Source: Lachnospiraceae bacterium
GTDB lineage: Bacteria > Bacillota > Clostridia > Lachnospirales > Lachnospiraceae
Assembly (NCBI GenBank): GCA_017558145.1
Contig: JAFYWF010000049.1
Coordinates: 1-64,000 of the forward strand
Length of the DNA stretch: 64,000 nt
Reading direction: 5' to 3'
Part shown: positions 33,401 to 42,166 of the stretch, piece by piece
How positions within the stretch are numbered: position 1 is the first letter of the stretch
Layout: each line of letters starts with the position of its first letter
The notes under the pieces: generated by a model
Database searches by the model: none
Told to the model about the DNA's origin: nothing
The model's input: the letters and a program-made list of their open reading frames with translations, nothing else
Translations under genes and position numbers: made by a program

Positions 33401-33707
33401 AGCATTATATCGGAAAGTAAATGCTGATTATGAGAAAGGTAAAATAAAAGCAATCAAAATCCAGAAAGGCAAGAAGAATGAAGTTACAATGAATCAGATC
33501 TGTAAATTGGCTGACATACACTATAATCAAGTTTATGGTAGATTGAAGATATTATATGAAAATGGATTAATTGATATTGATTTACAAAATATGAAAGTCC
33601 CTAAAATTATAAGTTGTATTCCGAAACAAGAAAAATTGCATGAAGAATATATAATTATAGACATAAATGATATTAGAAAATATATGCCAGAACGTCAGTT
33701 TGCATAA
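30474..33707 (+). CDS. single-chain two-barrel RNA polymerase (QDE-1/YonO-like) with C-terminal winged helix
   Basis: About 1077 residues from ATG 30474 (AAGGAGG overlaps closely; ATA 30483 is better spaced). It shows the marks of the double-psi-barrel RNA polymerase superfamily. These are FDGAGIVS; barrel-1 VPSAFQIR and GIKG (about 270-284, K283 the expected catalytic lysine); ESQFKF (330-335); NGNYQTAIPDL and GILKKGEVYSNYW; WRNPH; and the metal-binding LGTMDFDGD with D582, D584 and D586. The set matches eukaryotic RNA-dependent RNA polymerases (QDE-1) and phage SPbeta YonO. The last 80 residues contain a winged-helix-like stretch (MNQICKLADIHYNQVYGRLK). It stands directly before the tail-like genes. 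The template type (DNA or RNA) cannot be read from sequence. Confidence 0.85.
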   Translation: MVVIGRKKKVNDKTIESVSGFEIVRLNIREMQKDEVKFSMTKTNLNSNKITIRSSEVVRIVTAFNPDNLLNDGSKYPFVKDLIVLKIGKSYKSYYENLCTERKKRKDIGVFSLEILDIDSEGKRNVVETIRYKRLLCGSSFVRNQKELYIRETLYDKVMEVLLTGIASNAEFRADKVAKYSTYLGLSATDSKVVSMPNICVVKDFKKDIEDAFDIVEQIKEGNSFKYKVTHFNDTKKMTVEKDVNCFDGAGIVSYERARIWAKELGLNYVPSAFQIRVLNGIKGNLYTFPVTEYIEYLENSGQSQCLEVKDLWDSLVNIKEKNIDVFLTESQFKFHDMYDNFETWKKSFDTEVEYNGHLYKRTFNISEVSRDVCNLKDELWSAYQPLQTLDFTDDELVELVQPTMKKAKLLYTDIDEFIKYRGIAIECDEEESESEEKEYKKCDLVPWYYKALALDDSLRFDPYIRKKIETDLQSLQRRIYMGKIILNGNYQTAIPDLLAMMEHICNRPVVGILKKGEVYSNYWNIKDVKKVSIWRNPHIACEWINVNVVNNENTERWFKYQNTGIVTDIYGTLPLRLGTMDFDGDCIASICSDVIYKVVERADVHTIRFMPYKEETKKATTFLINDFKKIMYTNKLGFQNNIGDVTNKVTVLWALMGNAANEEDKKKISEYIKIMSVINQLIIDFVKTGTKVPIPHDILEVVSKVKKPAFMQNKKGRWVSDKKVEANAENFGYILKAIVDENKCTIEDIISEQKKYELTNGTVDRLYSYLLSQFAEIEIDFESTTQECRFTKLLKEIPYVYNATYPKVKEKTKELLRMHNIICGKKYYDEKESYSIDDSTWRFQRFYSYCEEELLNICSDRELLLNYMIYLFYADADFYYCDKAILWNVLGKDICNRYLKKEFCVDDAVLAKLAKKEKKAKAKAEQIKQMCSQANIISIKDLPEKEIFITDKEIKYIIETIPDDDVAQRLMVALLALYRKVNADYEKGKIKAIKIQKGKKNEVTMNQICKLADIHYNQVYGRLKILYENGLIDIDLQNMKVPKIISCIPKQEKLHEEYIIIDINDIRKYMPERQFA

Positions 33708-33724
33708 CCTCGAATGTTTTTTTG

Positions 33725-33790
33725 GACAAGTGATATGGAAGGTGCTGAAACCCTTATAAATAGGGCATTTCAGCACTTGTCTTTATATGT
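33725..33790 (+). terminator. nested hairpin after the RNA polymerase gene
   Basis: GTGCTGAAA (33742-33750) pairs with TTTCAGCAC (33768-33776), and inside it CCCT with AGGG. GACAAGTG (33725-33732) can pair with CACTTGTC (33774-33781), partly competing for the same bases. A weak T-rich end follows. It is a terminator or attenuator between the polymerase and the tail-like genes. Confidence 0.6.
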
Positions 33791-33876
33791 GTAAAACATA
33801 ATATAGGAAGAGAACAAGTACGATTTTTTTGTAAAGAAAATGTGAATATGTAAATAAAAAGAAAGAAGGTGAACGA

Positions 33877-34053
33877 TTGACACAACAGGAATTAAGGAGT
33901 CTTTTGCGAGAAAGATTAGAAAAAGAAAAACAGTGTTACATCTCAAAAGTGACACATATCCATCCAAGGATTTTAAGCCAATTCAAAAATGGCAAATTGG
34001 ATTTATACGAACACTTATTTACACGCTTGGAAGCGTATCTTTTAAATAATTAA
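33877..34053 (+). CDS. small HTH-like protein
   Basis: A 58-residue protein starts at TTG 33877 behind GAAGGTG. It reads as a compact helix-turn-helix (QELRSLLRERLEKEKQCYIS, then HPRILSQFKNGKLDLYEHLF), where SQFKNGK is typical of Cro/XRE recognition helices. It lies between the RNA polymerase and the tail-like genes and could regulate the latter. Confidence 0.58.
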   Translation: MTQQELRSLLRERLEKEKQCYISKVTHIHPRILSQFKNGKLDLYEHLFTRLEAYLLNN

Positions 34054-34141
34054 TCTTATTTTTATCTTGATTATTCAATCAAAATTTTATCCCTTTTTAA
34101 AAACTGAATACAGCAAAATAAAAACGAAAGCGAGGAATTAA

Positions 34142-34390
34142 ATGGAAGATAACAAACAGATTACAGAACAGAAAATTACATACAGTAAAGTGTTAAAGGC
34201 TATGGAAGATTTTGCTGAGAACGAAAAAGAATTGATTTTTACTGGAAATATGATTGAAATACTTAGATATGTTTGTGGTTCAGAAGAAGAATTAGAAAGA
34301 TATAAAAATATTTGTTCCATGTATATAAATACTTATCAAACATATTTGAAACTTGCTCAAAGAGTGTATGACATCGTAAATAAAAAGTAG
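34142..34390 (+). CDS. small helical hypothetical protein
   Basis: This 82-residue protein is acidic and helical (KVLKAMEDFAENEKELIFTG, then YQTYLKLAQRVYDIVNKK). AGCGAGGAA precedes the ATG. It lies 11 bases upstream of the gp10-like gene, a place where phages keep small head-tail or tail-chaperone genes, but no family is recognised. Confidence 0.6.
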   Translation: MEDNKQITEQKITYSKVLKAMEDFAENEKELIFTGNMIEILRYVCGSEEELERYKNICSMYINTYQTYLKLAQRVYDIVNKK

Positions 34391-34400
34391 GTGATAGCAT

Positions 34401-34886
34401 ATGAGCAACATAAAGAAGCAACTCCGGCAATTAGATGTTGGTAAACTGAAAATGAAAACTGGTAGAACTGTGGAACAAGAAATACGTTATCATGCTAGTA
34501 TTTTGGCTGATTGTATTATGGAAGAAATGCAGGATTCTATTTATGATTATTCAAATAAGGTCTATAAAAGAACTTATGACTTGTGGAATTCATTGTACAT
34601 AGATGACAAAATGCGAGTGGATGTTTCATCTAAGGGAACAAGTCTCTCAATTTCATTACAATTTAGTGATGAAGTGATGCATGAAAACTTTTTCGGAGAA
34701 AGCGTAGGTGTGGCAGGAATTTTAAACGAAGGATATCAAACGCGCGGAAGTTTTGCAGATGTTCCAATGTTAGGGTGGAGAGAAGCAACGAATTTCATCG
34801 ACAATGGGATTTTGAAATATAAGCAAAGGGTGAGTAAACCTTTTACAGTTAAATTTACAATAAATGGAGAAGAAAGAATATTTTAA
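34401..34886 (+). CDS. phage minor tail / HK97 gp10-like protein
   Basis: This 161-residue protein has a basic helical start, then YKRTYDLWNSLYIDD and ISLQFSDEV before GILNEGYQTRG. The arrangement recalls HK97-gp10-like tail completion proteins (helix, RTGxLxxS, beta-strands, 'EYGT'). It stands 45 bases upstream of the tape measure gene; in Siphoviridae gp10-like genes lie a few genes upstream of it. The family call is by pattern and position only. Confidence 0.5.
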   Translation: MSNIKKQLRQLDVGKLKMKTGRTVEQEIRYHASILADCIMEEMQDSIYDYSNKVYKRTYDLWNSLYIDDKMRVDVSSKGTSLSISLQFSDEVMHENFFGESVGVAGILNEGYQTRGSFADVPMLGWREATNFIDNGILKYKQRVSKPFTVKFTINGEERIF

Positions 34887-34931
34887 GGGCAGTGTGAAAA
34901 AGCATTGTCCTTTTTAAATGGAGGAAATTAG

Positions 34932-37900
34932 ATGGCATATAATAGTGATGCAGATATTGCTTTGGTCGCTGGATTGGATGAAGAATATAGTGAATCAGAG
35001 ATATTAAAAGTAATAAAGATTATAGAAAAACGATTACGAGCAAACCACGATGGAAGAATTAAATTAATCGCTGAGATTGATGAAACAGTAATTAAAGATA
35101 CGGTAAATAAATTGCAGAGTATTCTTAAAAGTAAGGATATGGATTTAAAGATTGATACAAAGAATTCAATTCAGGCACTTACTCGGGAAGTAAATGCTTT
35201 GTCTGATGTTGCCATAAGTGCAAAGAAAGCATCTGTGGAGAAATTAGAGTTTAAAAAGGCAAATGAGCAACTTAGGGAAAGTGCGGAAGACAGTACAAAT
35301 GCGATTAATCGTGAACGTTCTGCAATGGAATCCTTGAGCAGTGTAGATGATATTCTTGATAATATTAATGCAAGAGGAAGACAAGGTGTTTCTATATTCC
35401 AACAGTGGGATGATACAATTCATGATGCGTTTATGGCGTATACCGCTGCCAATTTATTAGAAAGGGCACTGGATGGTGTTGTAGATGCAGGAAAAGAAGC
35501 AGTGGAAGTTATTCGTGATTTAAACGGAGAAATTGTTGATTTAAGAATGTCAACAGGTGATAGTTATAAGAATACAAAGAAACTATTGTCTGATTATAAT
35601 TCATTGGGACAAGATTTAGGGGCTATAACTCAGGATGTAAGTTCGGCTGCCTCAGACTGGCTCCGTCAGGGTCATAATATTGATGATACAAATAAATTAA
35701 TTCGTGCCAGTATGATTTTATCTAAAATAAGTCAGATGGACAGTGCATCAGCAACCGAATACCTTACCTCAAGTATGAAGGGATATCATGTGGCGGTGGA
35801 AGATGTTATTGGCATAGTGGACAAGCTCTGTACTGTGGATTTGTCTGCGGCAGTATCGGCTGATGGATTAGCGAACGGGATGAGTAGGGTCGCAGGTGTT
35901 GCTGAGAGTGCCGGAATATCCATGGATAAATTATTAGGTTATTTGGCTGTCATTGGTGAAACGACTCAATTAAATATGGGTTCCGTGGGAAATGCCTTGA
36001 AGACCATTTTCCTTAGAATGCAGGACATTAAATCTGGAAAATTAGAATTAATAGATGAAGATGGAACAGTAGAATTATTATCTGATGTTGAAATTACATT
36101 GAAAAATGTGGGAATTGATTTACGTACTACTGTAAATGAGTTTAATAATTCTGGTGAAGTTTTAGATAGTCTAGCTGAAAAATGGGATACTCTAAGTTCT
36201 GTACAACAGGGTGCTTTACAGAAGGCTTTTTCTGGACAGAGACAAGGAAATATGTTCCGTGTATTGATGGAAAATTATGAAACAGCAAAAAAATATATGG
36301 AAATTGCAAGCGAGAGTGCAGGAGCTTCAGAAGAAAAGTTTGGATATTATCTTGAATCTTTGGAAAGTAAGACGAATAGTTTAATTGCAAGTCTACAGAA
36401 TCTGGCAACAACGACAATCCCTGATTCACTTTATGCATCTATTCTTGATACAAGTAAAGCGATTGTAGATGCTATAACAGAAACAGGACTTCTCAAAGGA
36501 GCTTTACTGGGCTTAACAACATCAGGAAGTCTATATGCTTTTAGTCAGATTGCTACTTTCGTAAGAGATGCAGCACAAGGATTTTCAGATTTAAACGAAG
36601 CTATGAATATGACTCATAGCGGAACTGTTGATATTCAGAGATTAATTAATTTAACCAGTGGATTAAGTCAGTCCCAGACCCGTTTGCTTTTATCAACAGA
36701 CCGTTTGGATGATGCTCAAAGATTGCTGATTTTAACCAATCAAAACCTAGCAAGAGGTATGAATCGAGATGTGGCTGAAGCTACAGCGAGAGCTACTTTA
36801 AATAATATGCGTTTGTCTACTTCGACAGTAACACTAACGGGAGTCATGCGTGGACTAATACAGACGATTATCGCTAATCCCTATGTGGCCGTTGCATCTG
36901 CTGTCACTGCTTTAACTATGGCATATCATACTCATAATCAGAAATTGGAAGAAACAAAGCAGAAGAATTTAGAAGCAAGTGAAAAGGCAGTAGAATATGC
37001 TAACAGCTTGAAAGATTTATATACAGAATATTCCCGTTTGTCCTCTATTCAAGAGCGAACGGCATCTCAGGAAGAAGAGTTAAAAAATGTTATAGAAGAT
37101 ATTACAGAAAAACTTGGTGATAAGGCATCTGCTTTAGAAGGACTTACAGCCGGTACAAACGAATATGCAGAAGCTTTGGCAAATTTAACAAAAGAAGAAC
37201 TACAATCTGCATCTGTAGAAGCCACTATAGGTAGAAAAATTGCAGAAGAAGATTTGCAAAAAGATGTATGGAGTGATTTAAAAGGTTCTAAAGTTACGAT
37301 TGATTCCAATAGCAAGGGAAAAGCATTATCAGATGAAGCACAAAAAGCAGTTGATATTGTATCAGATTCCTTGAAAGAATTTGAAACCATCAATAGGACT
37401 TGGAATAATCTTTCATGGGACGTTACATCAGACAGCCCGGAAGACGCATTAGAATATTACAATGCTTTGGTACAAGCAAGAGAAAAATTAGTTCAGGCAT
37501 CAGAAGACGATGAATCTTTATTAGAAACAGAAATTTACAAAGATTTAAACACTGCTATCACTACAATGTCAGACAGCTTGGAAGAATATATTAATAAAAA
37601 ATATGAAGAAGAAAAACTGAACTACATGGCTCAGAACGGTATTCCTCAGACGGTTGAAGAATACAATGCTATGAAAAAGGCAATGGAGAATGCATCCGGG
37701 GCGAGTGAAGGATTAAAGAGTAAAATTAATGACCTACTTACCGCGGACTTTTCAAGTTTGGCAAATTCTGTAAATAGCGTTGCAGAAGCAGGAGAAAATC
37801 TTACCGATAATACAAGCAGTTTTAATATAGAAACTTTTAGTAATACCATTCAATCTTACGAAGACGGATATAAACGTCTCGCAGAAGTACAGGAAGAATG

Positions 37901-40685
37901 GAATGAAGCAAAATCCATATCAGCAGAAACCTTTGCAGAATTACAGGAAAGTGGGTTGCTTGAATATTTGGATTTTACATCTGAAGGACTCACCATTAAC
38001 AAAGATAAACTTCTTGAAAATGCACAGGCATCTAAGGATAAAGCGGTTGCAGATTTACATGCTAGTATGATGGCAGATATGCTTAAAATTGCTCTTGGCA
38101 ATGTGGACTCTGTTTCAGAACAAGCAAAAACTGTAATTGCCCAGTTAGGTGATAATACAGAAATAGCAGGACAACAAGCATTAAGTTCTGTAGGAAATTG
38201 GGTAACTTTAGGAGCAGTCATTACAGACACAATGGCAAGAGCCAGAGGTGAAGACCGCGGATTTAATGGCGTGTCCGATGAACAGAAAGCACAGATGGAA
38301 TCCGTGTATAATTATTATACGGATATAGCTGAAAAAGTCAGTGCGATTGATATTACCATTCCCACAAGAACAGCAAGTGCAAGCAAAGCAGGAAAAGATA
38401 CCGCGGATGCTTACGTTGAAGCCTTTGAAGATGAATTGAAGAATTTGCAGGATTTAAGGGATAGAGGTAAGATTTCCGAAGCAACCTATCTTGAACATCT
38501 GCGGATGCTCTATATGAAATATTTTGCGGATAGAAAAGAATACTTAGATGAATTCAAGAAATATGAAGCAGAATATTTATCAGGACTCAAATCATTATAT
38601 GGTTCTGCCTTAACTGGAATTACAGATGCACTTGATAAGCAAATTAATCTATATGAAAAACAGAAAGAAGTTGCAATAGAGTCCATTGAAGCCGAGAGGG
38701 ATGCCAGAAAAGAAGCAATTGAGGAACAGATTGCTAATATAGACAGACAGATAAAAGCCAAACAGAAGCAAATTAAAGCTATTCAGGCTGAGAATAGAGA
38801 GATAAGTTTACAGACAGCTTTGCAAAAAGTACAGTATGAAGCGGAGCAGTTAAGAAATAACAGAACTATTTTGCAGTATGACGAAGAAAAAGGCTTTCAT
38901 TACACTATTGATACCAATGCTCTCCGTGAAAAAGAACGTGAAGTAGATGAGAAGAAAGATGAAATCAGAATCAATAATATTGAAAAAGAAATTGATTTAT
39001 TGGAAGAACGCAAATCTATGCTTGAGGAACAAGCATCTTTAATTGATAAAATGTATTCTAAAATGATTGAGAGTACAGAAAAGTATTGGGATAGTTTGAT
39101 TGAAAGCATGACAAATTATAAATCTCGTTATGAGCAGTTGGCAGAGTTAGAAGCTACAGCCAAAATGAGTAATGATTTCAAACAGTTAGGCATTGATATA
39201 GAAGCAGTCTTAAACATGTCAGAAGCAGAGTTTCAGAAATTCTCTAATGACTATGTAGGTATTCTTGCTGATTTCTACAGTGGCAATGAGGGAATGACTA
39301 ACTCCCTTGCGGAAACACTTGGAATAAATACATCCCAATTAGGTTCTTATGTAAATGATATTCAGACATTTGCGAAAGAAACAACAGATGCTTTAAGCCC
39401 ATTATCTGAAAACACAACTGGCATTGATGATACAACAGAAAGTGTTGGTAAACTGTCAGAAGTTGTTAATGGAATTGATAGTACAAAAATTTCTTCTACA
39501 ACATCTGAATTCACAAATTTAGCCGAAGCAATCAAATCTGTAACAACAGCTTTAGGTCTTACCTCCGAAGATTCCGTAGGTGGTTTATTAGGAGCATTAA
39601 CTTCTCTCAGTGCATTCACATTAGGCGATGAATCTACGGGTATAATTGCACAGTTCAATACACTCAAGACCGCAGTAGATGCAGTAACATCTTCTATCTC
39701 TGGTAGCGGTTCTAAAGCTCAAGAAGGTGGTGGACTTGCTACTGGTGCTAATGGTGGTGCTGCTACTCCAAACGTTGGCAATGGTGAAGGTTCTGGTTTA
39801 ACTGGTGCAATCACAAATATTGGCACAACAACTAATGAAACATTAGGTGCTGGCGAATCTGAAAACGGTGAATCAGAAGAAGGTGAAGGCGTTCTTGGTA
39901 AGTTTGCTAAGTTCAAGACCGCGGTAGATGAAGTGACTAAAGCAATAGGAACAGACGAAGAAACGGACGATAAAGAAGCAAATCTCATTTCTGCTCTTAG
40001 AAAGCATTATGAAGTTGCCGAAGAAACTGTTCCTGAAGTTAAAGGATTTTTCGATGAATTACTCGCCTCTATTGAAGCTTGTGTTGCTAAGTTAGGTGAA
40101 TTAGCCGAAGGAATGAAAAATCTTGGAGGCTCTAAACCTGCAAATGCACAAGAATATGCCAAAGGTACAAAACATGCTAAAAAGGGACTTGCTTTTGTAG
40201 CTGAAGGTGGTAAACCTGAGTTAATCGAAGATACAAAAGGCAACTTATCTCTTGCTACTCAACCTACCTTAGTTAACATGGAAGGTGGAGAAAAGGTATA
40301 TAATGGTGATGAAACTGAGAAGCTGTTAAAACCTAAGCAAAATGCAGATGAAACAATTACTCTTGCAGATGGGAGTGTTCTTAAACCATTAGATGAAAGT
40401 AATCCAATTTATGCTATGTATTTGAAAGCTCAGAAGTATTTTGCAGAACGCCCAGAAATCTTATATCCAACTCAGAATGTTTGGAGTAGACAGATGGAAG
40501 AACGTGTAAATAGTTTGAGAACTGCGCCCGTGGTGAATAACAACAAAACACAGACACAGCATCTTATGCAGAACATAAATGTTACTTTGCCAAATGTCAC
40601 AAATGAAACTGGATTCAATAATTTTAAACGTGAAATGATGAGTTTACAAAATGATGCATTACAAAGAAGTAGTATTACTAGATAA
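34932..40685 (+). CDS. phage tail tape measure protein
   Basis: In this 1917-residue protein, residues about 165-400 carry the tape-measure core (ITQDVSSAASDWLRQGHNID, then SADGLANGMSRVAGVAESAG, GNALKTIFLRMQD), matching the TIGR01760/PhageMin_Tail pattern. Long coiled coils fill 880-1380 (IEAERDARKEAIEEQIANID). A Gly/Ser-rich part follows at about 1595-1655, and near 1740 comes AKGTKHAKKGLAFVAEGGKP, the common tape-measure ending. Hydrophobic segments near 515-535 and 640-665 fit membrane insertion. The protein normally sets tail length and helps DNA entry. It is intact and long although no capsid or terminase gene accompanies it. Confidence 0.9.
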   Translation: MAYNSDADIALVAGLDEEYSESEILKVIKIIEKRLRANHDGRIKLIAEIDETVIKDTVNKLQSILKSKDMDLKIDTKNSIQALTREVNALSDVAISAKKASVEKLEFKKANEQLRESAEDSTNAINRERSAMESLSSVDDILDNINARGRQGVSIFQQWDDTIHDAFMAYTAANLLERALDGVVDAGKEAVEVIRDLNGEIVDLRMSTGDSYKNTKKLLSDYNSLGQDLGAITQDVSSAASDWLRQGHNIDDTNKLIRASMILSKISQMDSASATEYLTSSMKGYHVAVEDVIGIVDKLCTVDLSAAVSADGLANGMSRVAGVAESAGISMDKLLGYLAVIGETTQLNMGSVGNALKTIFLRMQDIKSGKLELIDEDGTVELLSDVEITLKNVGIDLRTTVNEFNNSGEVLDSLAEKWDTLSSVQQGALQKAFSGQRQGNMFRVLMENYETAKKYMEIASESAGASEEKFGYYLESLESKTNSLIASLQNLATTTIPDSLYASILDTSKAIVDAITETGLLKGALLGLTTSGSLYAFSQIATFVRDAAQGFSDLNEAMNMTHSGTVDIQRLINLTSGLSQSQTRLLLSTDRLDDAQRLLILTNQNLARGMNRDVAEATARATLNNMRLSTSTVTLTGVMRGLIQTIIANPYVAVASAVTALTMAYHTHNQKLEETKQKNLEASEKAVEYANSLKDLYTEYSRLSSIQERTASQEEELKNVIEDITEKLGDKASALEGLTAGTNEYAEALANLTKEELQSASVEATIGRKIAEEDLQKDVWSDLKGSKVTIDSNSKGKALSDEAQKAVDIVSDSLKEFETINRTWNNLSWDVTSDSPEDALEYYNALVQAREKLVQASEDDESLLETEIYKDLNTAITTMSDSLEEYINKKYEEEKLNYMAQNGIPQTVEEYNAMKKAMENASGASEGLKSKINDLLTADFSSLANSVNSVAEAGENLTDNTSSFNIETFSNTIQSYEDGYKRLAEVQEEWNEAKSISAETFAELQESGLLEYLDFTSEGLTINKDKLLENAQASKDKAVADLHASMMADMLKIALGNVDSVSEQAKTVIAQLGDNTEIAGQQALSSVGNWVTLGAVITDTMARARGEDRGFNGVSDEQKAQMESVYNYYTDIAEKVSAIDITIPTRTASASKAGKDTADAYVEAFEDELKNLQDLRDRGKISEATYLEHLRMLYMKYFADRKEYLDEFKKYEAEYLSGLKSLYGSALTGITDALDKQINLYEKQKEVAIESIEAERDARKEAIEEQIANIDRQIKAKQKQIKAIQAENREISLQTALQKVQYEAEQLRNNRTILQYDEEKGFHYTIDTNALREKEREVDEKKDEIRINNIEKEIDLLEERKSMLEEQASLIDKMYSKMIESTEKYWDSLIESMTNYKSRYEQLAELEATAKMSNDFKQLGIDIEAVLNMSEAEFQKFSNDYVGILADFYSGNEGMTNSLAETLGINTSQLGSYVNDIQTFAKETTDALSPLSENTTGIDDTTESVGKLSEVVNGIDSTKISSTTSEFTNLAEAIKSVTTALGLTSEDSVGGLLGALTSLSAFTLGDESTGIIAQFNTLKTAVDAVTSSISGSGSKAQEGGGLATGANGGAATPNVGNGEGSGLTGAITNIGTTTNETLGAGESENGESEEGEGVLGKFAKFKTAVDEVTKAIGTDEETDDKEANLISALRKHYEVAEETVPEVKGFFDELLASIEACVAKLGELAEGMKNLGGSKPANAQEYAKGTKHAKKGLAFVAEGGKPELIEDTKGNLSLATQPTLVNMEGGEKVYNGDETEKLLKPKQNADETITLADGSVLKPLDESNPIYAMYLKAQKYFAERPEILYPTQNVWSRQMEERVNSLRTAPVVNNNKTQTQHLMQNINVTLPNVTNETGFNNFKREMMSLQNDALQRSSITR

Positions 40686-40694
40686 GAGGTTGAA

Positions 40695-40952
40695 ATGAGT
40701 ATAAAAGAACAAATTTTAAAATCAATTGAAATAATTGTAGATGCTAGATTAAAAGGATTCAAGGTAGATAAAACATTACCATCTGTAATTGTTTCTACAA
40801 ATGATAATGGGAAATATGTTATTTCATTAAATGGTAATAATTATACAGTTAAATGTAGTTTGCCAAATGTAGAATTAAAAGTTGGACAAAGTGTTTGGGT
40901 TAAAATTCCTAATGGAAATTTTAATAGTAAACATATTTGCGGAATTAGGTAA
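40695..40952 (+). CDS. small OB-fold phage baseplate-like protein
   Basis: This 85-residue protein has a short N-terminal helix followed by a five-strand barrel-like sequence (SVIVSTNDNGKYVISLNGNN ... VGQSVWVKIPNGNFNSKHIC). The ending (VGQxVWVxIPNxNxxxKxIxG) is seen in small clostridial phage proteins next to tail fibre or baseplate genes. It follows the tape measure gene by 9 bases and closes the tail-like module. Confidence 0.55.
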   Translation: MSIKEQILKSIEIIVDARLKGFKVDKTLPSVIVSTNDNGKYVISLNGNNYTVKCSLPNVELKVGQSVWVKIPNGNFNSKHICGIR

Positions 40953-40969
40953 AAGGATTGCAGGTGTAG

Positions 40970-41003
40970 AAACCACACTCTGAAACACGGGTGTGGTTTA
41001 TTT
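40970..41003 (+). terminator. terminator of the tail-like module
   Basis: AAACCACAC (40970-40978) pairs perfectly with GTGTGGTTT (40991-40999), followed by ATTTATT. On the minus strand it also stands beyond the stop of the zincin-like gene. Confidence 0.82.
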
Positions 41004-41008
41004 ATTGA

Positions 41009-41839
41009 TTATACTATCTTTATTTCGAAATTATCGGAGATGTCATTTGTAGCAAAGTAAATATGATTAATTTTCATAAAACTAAATAATTTATGTCCTA
41101 GTTCAATAAAATTGTCCATTGTTATCCACTTTGGATATGTATTATATAAAACATCCATGTAAGAAATAATATCCACTATATAAGGATAATATTCGCTATA
41201 TAAACTTGAACGCTGTATATATCTTAATTCTCTAATATATTTTTTATCATGGGTAGAATTATAATGGGCTGAGAACATAATAATTACTGAAATAAAATCA
41301 ATTAAACTATCTATAAATGTTTTTAATAACTGCATATTTTCACATTTTGTTTCCTTAATATGATTATATGATACTTTTAAAGAAGCATTTGCAGAAGATA
41401 ATTTTTCCGATAACTTTATTTTTCTTTTATTTATTTTAGATGAATTATAATATGCATAGTATTCACTCCATTGGTGAAATGCAGTGTCTAAAAATAGTAA
41501 TTTTGTAGTTCTAATAGATTCATGAAAATATAATTTTTGCCATTCTAAGTAAGAAGATGTAATGGTCATCTCTTTACAATGATATAATTCGTGCATAATA
41601 ATAGAATGAGCAATTTGAAATTTAATATTATTTTCAGAGTTTAAATCATCAATAACACATTGATGTAATTTTAAATCTAAATACAAATTGTTATTTATTT
41701 TTATAGGCTCTACTGTTCCTAACCAATTATTACATGTGTTAGAAGTTATAATGTAGATTCGATTAATAAAATTAAAATCTAAATTTATATGTTGACAATA
41801 ATTTTTTATCAGTTGGTTAACGGATATATTATAATTCAT
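41009..41839 (-). CDS. zincin-like metalloprotease, cargo gene
   Basis: In this 276-residue protein, HELYH at residues 83-87 is a HExxH zinc motif, and E126 in WSEYYAYY is a plausible third ligand, as in several minimal zincins of mobile elements. The C-terminal 140 residues are helical with no recognised domain. It is read leftward between the tail module and the excisionase, very AT-rich, and has no partner gene nearby, which suggests late-acquired cargo. Function is open (ImmA-type regulator cleavage, or toxin). Confidence 0.6.
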   Translation of the reverse strand: MNYNISVNQLIKNYCQHINLDFNFINRIYIITSNTCNNWLGTVEPIKINNNLYLDLKLHQCVIDDLNSENNIKFQIAHSIIMHELYHCKEMTITSSYLEWQKLYFHESIRTTKLLFLDTAFHQWSEYYAYYNSSKINKRKIKLSEKLSSANASLKVSYNHIKETKCENMQLLKTFIDSLIDFISVIIMFSAHYNSTHDKKYIRELRYIQRSSLYSEYYPYIVDIISYMDVLYNTYPKWITMDNFIELGHKLFSFMKINHIYFATNDISDNFEIKIV

Positions 41840-42037
41840 TATTTATCTCCTAATACAAGAGGTATAAATGTGTTATTTTTTAAATATATAAAATTAATTG
41901 ATAAAATAGAAAAAATATGGAAAAAGAAAAGAATTAGAAATCAAATTGGAAAAGAGACAGCAAAATCCTAATTCTAAGTTAGAATATCATAGTGAATTAG
42001 ACTTTTCAATATAATCAAAATAAAGAAGAAAACACAG

Positions 42038-42066
42038 AGCAAGAGAACTAATCTCTTGCTTTATTA
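42038..42066 (+). terminator. terminator upstream of xis
   Basis: AGCAAGAGA (42038-42046) pairs with TCTCTTGCT (42052-42060), followed by TTATTATG. It shields the xis-int unit from upstream transcription. Confidence 0.75.
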
Positions 42067-42166
42067 TGCAAAAAACTTAATAGTATTTTATTGCTTGGGC
42101 ATAGTCGTTTGTGGCTACGTCCTATTTTATTGAAATAAAAACAGAATATAAATAAAGAAATGGAGT

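Noticed and set aside
30474..33707. Host RNA polymerase beta' fragment or reverse transcriptase
   Set aside because: The DFDGD motif is shared with beta', but the whole barrel-1 block (PSAFQIR...GIKG), the FKF and WRNPH motifs lie in the same chain as in QDE-1/YonO proteins. No reverse-transcriptase YxDD is present.
41789..41971. 60-codon plus-strand frame over the start of the zincin-like gene
   Set aside because: It lies antisense to the start of a better-supported gene, has no ribosome site, and its composition is just that of AT-rich DNA.
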